From assembly GCF_002940065.1 (NCBI RefSeq), contig NZ_MDEJ01000024.1, forward strand, positions 1 through 40,736: a stretch of DNA of 40,736 nt. Direction: 5' to 3'. This DNA is from Xanthomonas populi. Lineage in GTDB: Bacteria > Pseudomonadota > Gammaproteobacteria > Xanthomonadales > Xanthomonadaceae. This document shows, piece by piece, positions 37,666 to 40,736 of this stretch. Position 1 is the first letter of the stretch, and each line of letters opens with the position of its first letter. The position numbers and the translations under genes are program-made. Under the pieces are notes generated by a model that was given only the letters and a program-made list of their open reading frames with translations, was not told where the DNA came from and did not search any database.

Positions 37666-38778
37666 ATGGAATCGTCGATGCGCCGCAGTCTCGCTTTCTT
37701 TCTCGCCATCGTGGTCGCCGTGCCCGTCCTGCCGGCCTTCGCGCAGGCCGATCTGCGTATCGAAGGCGATGTCGCCAAGGCGCAAAGTGCCTACGATGCC
37801 GAAGTGCTGGTCAACAGCCAGAGCGAGTCCGACCGCCCTGGCGCCCTGGCGCGCGCGCTGGGCGCAGTGCTGGGCAAGGTCTCCGGCGATCGCAGCGCGA
37901 TGAGCCGCCCCGGCGTCTCGCAGGCGCTGCGCAATGCGGCCAACTATGTCGAACATTACGACTACCGTCAGGATCAAGGCACCTCGCGTACCGGCGCGCC
38001 GACCTTCCGCACCACCCTGGTGGCGCGCTTCCGGCAAACCGATGTGGATAGCCTGATCGCGGCTCTGGGCTTGCCGGTGTGGCCGCTGCCGCGTCCTAAG
38101 CCGGTGCTGTGGTTGGCCATCGACGACGGCAGCGGCCCGCGCCTGGTCAGCGTGACCCAGGCCAATGCTGCGCGCAGCGTGCTGGACCGGGCCATCGAGC
38201 GCGGTTACCGGCTCGGCCTGCCGGGCGGCGCGGCCGCCGAACAGGTGCTGGCCGGCGCGATCTGGCGCAAGGACACCGCTGCGGTGTCGCGCGCATCGGC
38301 CAAATACAGCCCCCCGATGCAGCTGATCGGCAAGCTCTACCGCACAGATGCAGGCTGGACTGCCGATTGGGTCTTCGTCGACAACGGCAATGTGCTGTCC
38401 AGCTGGACAAGCAGCGATGGCGATGCCCGTCGTGCAATGGCGGCAGGCGCCGACGGCGCGGCCGATGCGTTGGTCAAGCGTTATGCCCAGCGCGTGGACT
38501 CGGGCGTGCCCGGCGTCTACCGCGCCGTGATCACCGGCATCACCAGCGCCGACGATTATCTGCGTGTCTCGGCTGCGCTGCAGGGCGTGTCGGTGGTGCG
38601 CAGCATTCGCCCGGTCAGTGCCAATGGCGATCGTATGGAAGTGGATCTGGAACTGCTCACGGGTATTTCCGGCCTCAACCGTATGCTCGGCGACAACAGC
38701 CCGTTGGTACCGGTATCGGTACCGACCGAGGGCCCGATCATTCTCGAAAACGAGCACGCCGAGTACCGCCTGAAATGA
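37666..38778 (+). CDS. DUF2066 domain protein, exported
   Basis: 370 residues. The N-terminus (RRSLAFFLAIVVAVPVLPAF) is a signal peptide cut near AFA-QAD. The rest fits DUF2066: VLVNSQSESDRPGALARALG with the GAVLGKVSGD stretch, ARFRQTDVDSLIAALGLPVW, LWLAIDDG, and a C-terminal GVYRAVITGITSADDYLRV repeat-like domain. The family is periplasmic or envelope-linked and commonly sits upstream of a PerM-type permease and hda, exactly as here (ATGA overlap with the next gene). The molecular role is unknown. Confidence 0.88.
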   Translation: MESSMRRSLAFFLAIVVAVPVLPAFAQADLRIEGDVAKAQSAYDAEVLVNSQSESDRPGALARALGAVLGKVSGDRSAMSRPGVSQALRNAANYVEHYDYRQDQGTSRTGAPTFRTTLVARFRQTDVDSLIAALGLPVWPLPRPKPVLWLAIDDGSGPRLVSVTQANAARSVLDRAIERGYRLGLPGGAAAEQVLAGAIWRKDTAAVSRASAKYSPPMQLIGKLYRTDAGWTADWVFVDNGNVLSSWTSSDGDARRAMAAGADGAADALVKRYAQRVDSGVPGVYRAVITGITSADDYLRVSAALQGVSVVRSIRPVSANGDRMEVDLELLTGISGLNRMLGDNSPLVPVSVPTEGPIILENEHAEYRLK

Positions 38779-39944
38779 CTTTGACTCCGGAAGCCGAAAT
38801 CGCGCTGTTCCTGCGCCGCCTCAAATGGGTGGCGGTGAGTGTCGGCGTGTTGTGGGTGGTATCGCTGCTGTCGCCGATCCTGACCCCGTTCGTACTCGCA
38901 TTGCTGCTGGCCTGGCTGGGCGACCCGCTGGTGGACCGCATCGAGCGTGCCGGGCGTTCGCGCAACATGGCGGTGGCATTGGTGTTCGTGCTGGCGCTGC
39001 TGCTGTTCGTGCTGGCGCTGATGATTCTGGTGCCGATGATCGAGCGCCAGATCATGACCTTGATCGAGGCGCTGCCGCAGATGCGCACCTGGGCGATCGG
39101 TACCGCGATTCCATGGTTGGAAGCCAAGACCGGTGTGGAGTTGATGGGCTGGCTGGACCCGGAGCGCCTGATCGACTGGATCCGCAGCCATTGGGAACAG
39201 GCCGGCGGCGCCGCCAGGACTTTCTTCGGCTACGTCTCGCGTTCGGGCTTTGCGATGGTGACCTGGGTGGTCAACCTGGCGCTGCTGCCGATTCTGGCGT
39301 TCTACTTCCTGCGCGACTGGTGCCGCCTGGTTGAGCGCGTGGCCGCAGTCATCCCGCGCGCCTACATCGGCACCGTGAGCCGGCTGGCGCAAGAATCCAA
39401 CGACGTACTCGGTGGATTCATTCGCGGTCAGTTCCTGGTGATGCTGGCGCTAGGCGTCATCTATGCCAGCGGGCTGTCCATCATCGGGCTCAATCTGGGG
39501 TTGTTGATCGGCATCATTGCCGGCTTCATCAGCTTCATCCCGTATCTGGGCGCCACCACCGGCATCGTTCTGGCGTTGTTGGCGGCGGTGGTGCAGGCGC
39601 AGGGCCTGGATCTGAAATTGCTGATTGGCGTGGGTGTGGTGTTCACGGTCGGCCAGTTGCTGGAAAGCTATGTGCTGACCACGCGCATCGTCGGCGACAA
39701 GATCGGCCTGCATCCGGTGGCGGTGATCTTCGCGGTGATGGCGGGCGGCCAGTTGTTCGGCTTCCTCGGCATGCTGCTGGCGTTGCCGGTTGCAGCGGTG
39801 GCCAACGTACTGCTGCGCTATGCGCATGAGCAATACACGCATAGCGACCTGTACGCGGGCGAGCGCGCCGGCATCGTGCTGCAATCCGGTACCACCGAGC
39901 GCAGCGTGATCATCGACCCGAGCAAGGACGCAGATCGGTTGTGA
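38775..39944 (+). CDS. AI-2E/PerM family transporter
   Basis: 389-residue inner-membrane protein of the PerM (AI-2E exporter, UPF0118) family. About eight helices: three in the first 90 residues (KWVAVSVGVLWVVSLLSPIL, PFVLALLLAWLG, VALVFVLALLLFVLALMILV), a soluble stretch, then FAMVTWVVNLALLPILAFYF and four more, with the hallmark FISFIPYLGATTG and GDKIGLHPVAVIFAVMAGG. ATG 38775 overlaps the DUF2066 stop, and its own stop overlaps the hda GTG. The substrate is not determined; some relatives export autoinducer-2, others pump ions. Confidence 0.9.
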   Translation: MTLTPEAEIALFLRRLKWVAVSVGVLWVVSLLSPILTPFVLALLLAWLGDPLVDRIERAGRSRNMAVALVFVLALLLFVLALMILVPMIERQIMTLIEALPQMRTWAIGTAIPWLEAKTGVELMGWLDPERLIDWIRSHWEQAGGAARTFFGYVSRSGFAMVTWVVNLALLPILAFYFLRDWCRLVERVAAVIPRAYIGTVSRLAQESNDVLGGFIRGQFLVMLALGVIYASGLSIIGLNLGLLIGIIAGFISFIPYLGATTGIVLALLAAVVQAQGLDLKLLIGVGVVFTVGQLLESYVLTTRIVGDKIGLHPVAVIFAVMAGGQLFGFLGMLLALPVAAVANVLLRYAHEQYTHSDLYAGERAGIVLQSGTTERSVIIDPSKDADRL

Positions 39945-40642
39945 GTGTTCCGCAGTTGCCGCTGGCGTTGCGCGCGCCACCCGATCAGCGCTTCGATAGC
40001 TACATTGCCGCGCCAGATGGACTGCTGGCGCAATTGCAGGCGTTAGCGGCAGGGCAGGTGAGCGACTGGCTGTATCTGTCTGGCCCCGCAGGCACCGGCA
40101 AGACGCATCTGGCATTGTCCTTGTGCGCGGCGGCTGAGCAGGCCTGCCGCGTGCCGACTTACCTTCCGTTGCACGCGGCGGTAGGCCGACTGCGCGATGC
40201 GCTCGAAGCGCTGGAAGGGCGCAGCTTGGTCGTGCTGGACGGCGTGGATACCATCGCCGGACAGCGCGACGACGAAGTGGCCTTGTTCGAGTTCCACAAC
40301 CGCGCGCGCGCGGCCGGCACCACCCTGCTGTACACCGCGCGGCAGATGCCCGATGGCCTGGCATTGGTGCTGCCGGATCTGCGCTCGCGGCTGTCGCAGT
40401 GCATCCGTATCAGCCTGCCGGTGCTCGACGACGCGGGGCGCGCGGCGGTGTTGCGCGATCGTGCGCAACGCCGCGGACTCGCATTGGACGAGGCGGCGAT
40501 CGACTGGCTGCTGACCCACAGCGAACGCGAACTGGCCGGGCTGGTGGTGCTGCTGGATCGACTGGATCGCGAATCGCTGGCTGCCAAGCGCCGCATCACC
40601 GTGCCGTTCCTGCGGCGTGTGCTTGAGGATCGCGGGCCTTAG
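39941..40642 (+). CDS. hda: DnaA regulatory inactivator Hda
   Basis: With the DNA-bound sliding clamp, Hda promotes ATP hydrolysis by DnaA and so prevents re-initiation of replication. 233 residues: the N-terminal QLPLALRAPPDQRFD carries the clamp-binding motif (QLPLAL), then Walker A GPAGTGKTHLALS near 48, Walker B SLVVLDGVD, and PDLRSRLSQC near the arginine-finger box. GTG 39941 overlaps the preceding stop. The TAG stop (40640-40642) is shared with an insertion element: its T and A belong to the TTA target and its G is the first base of the IS end. The C-terminus may therefore be slightly altered. Confidence 0.93.
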   Translation: MSVPQLPLALRAPPDQRFDSYIAAPDGLLAQLQALAAGQVSDWLYLSGPAGTGKTHLALSLCAAAEQACRVPTYLPLHAAVGRLRDALEALEGRSLVVLDGVDTIAGQRDDEVALFEFHNRARAAGTTLLYTARQMPDGLALVLPDLRSRLSQCIRISLPVLDDAGRAAVLRDRAQRRGLALDEAAIDWLLTHSERELAGLVVLLDRLDRESLAAKRRITVPFLRRVLEDRGP

Positions 40643-40736
40643 AGCGGCTAACAAAACTCAGAGCCTGTTCAAAGTCTTCTAAGCAGCAACGCCAGGAACG
40701 CCAGGTGGATCATCTGCAAGCTGGTGTTGAGCTGAC
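40642..40736 (-). mobile_element. Left end of an IS5-family element (runs off the window)
   Basis: Terminal repeat GAGCGGCTAACAAAACTC (40642-40659) is identical over its first 16 bases to the right end of the 951-bp IS at 33624-33641. It follows TTA (40639-40641), a TNA target as expected for the IS1031 group. A transposase C-terminus on the minus strand (stop 40669-40671, reading LQMIHLAFLALLLRRL before it) differs from that of the earlier IS, so this is a different family member in the same orientation. Only the end is visible. Confidence 0.8.
40669..40736 (-). CDS. IS5-family transposase, C-terminal fragment at window edge
   Basis: Twenty-one codons and a TGA stop (40669-40671) are visible, reading SLQMIHLAFLALLLRRL at the end, a typical hydrophobic and basic tail of IS5-group transposases. 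The gene starts beyond the window, so nothing can be said about activity. Confidence 0.65.
   Translation of the reverse strand, partial: QLNTSLQMIHLAFLALLLRRL

Noticed and set aside
36480-38051. 523-codon plus-strand open frame across purM and the DUF2066 start
   Set aside because: Lies antisense to purM and out of frame with the DUF2066 gene; composition is that of a shadow frame.

Overview
The window is a GC-rich gammaproteobacterial chromosome segment that reads as Xanthomonas, and the load of insertion-sequence (IS) debris and pseudogenes suggests an IS-rich lineage such as X. oryzae. That assignment is inference from gene order and protein character (zwf-glk-pgl-edd-eda cluster, exbB-exbD-msbA-lpxK, uvrC-pgsA-tRNA-Gly, tandem DUF3108 genes beside purN). 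Most of it is core metabolism and envelope biogenesis; the accessory material sits at 1-3.5 kb, 32.1-33.65 kb and the last 100 bases.

Layout. 1-3252: the tail of one RND efflux pump and a second, complete but decayed RND pump gene (one nonsense codon and seven frameshifts, all in the same direction), followed by a large imperfect palindrome. 3592-9539 (minus): the Entner-Doudoroff cluster zwf-glk-pgl-edd-eda, with ATGA overlaps among its first three genes. 9932-11020 (plus): a sugar ABC transporter ATPase behind a LacI-type operator, convergent with ygfZ. 11944-18542 (plus): a complex II block, sdhAF4-sdhC-sdhD-sdhA-sdhB-sdhE-ygfX-like, running on into lolC-lolD. 18745-19809 (minus): a PRISE-type reductase. 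20140-31825 (plus): comEC (frameshifted), exbB, exbD, msbA, lpxK, kdsB, a low-molecular-weight phosphatase, a thioredoxin-like/NHL protein, uvrC and pgsA, mostly with stop/start overlaps, ending in tRNA-Gly(GCC). 32.1-33.64 kb: nested mobile-element remains. 33766-37535 (minus): purM, a small membrane protein, purN and two DUF3108 proteins. 37666-40642 (plus): DUF2066 protein, PerM-family transporter and hda, whose stop codon abuts another IS that runs off the window.

How the parts work together. zwf, pgl, edd and eda carry glucose-6-phosphate (made by glk) to pyruvate and glyceraldehyde-3-phosphate. The sdh block holds all four subunits of succinate dehydrogenase plus two flavination/assembly factors. 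lolCD, msbA, lpxK, kdsB and exbBD all serve the outer membrane. purM and purN are purine steps 5 and 3.

I found no CRISPR array, phage module or clearly new multi-gene system. The most unusual signals are: a tRNA-Gly with the universally conserved G53-C61 pair broken; a pgsA stop codon lying inside that tRNA, so RNase P cleavage would strip it from the mRNA; a 90-bp IS5-type miniature element nested in a dead transposase; an IS that supplies the last base of the hda stop codon; and seven same-direction frameshifts in the RND pseudogene.
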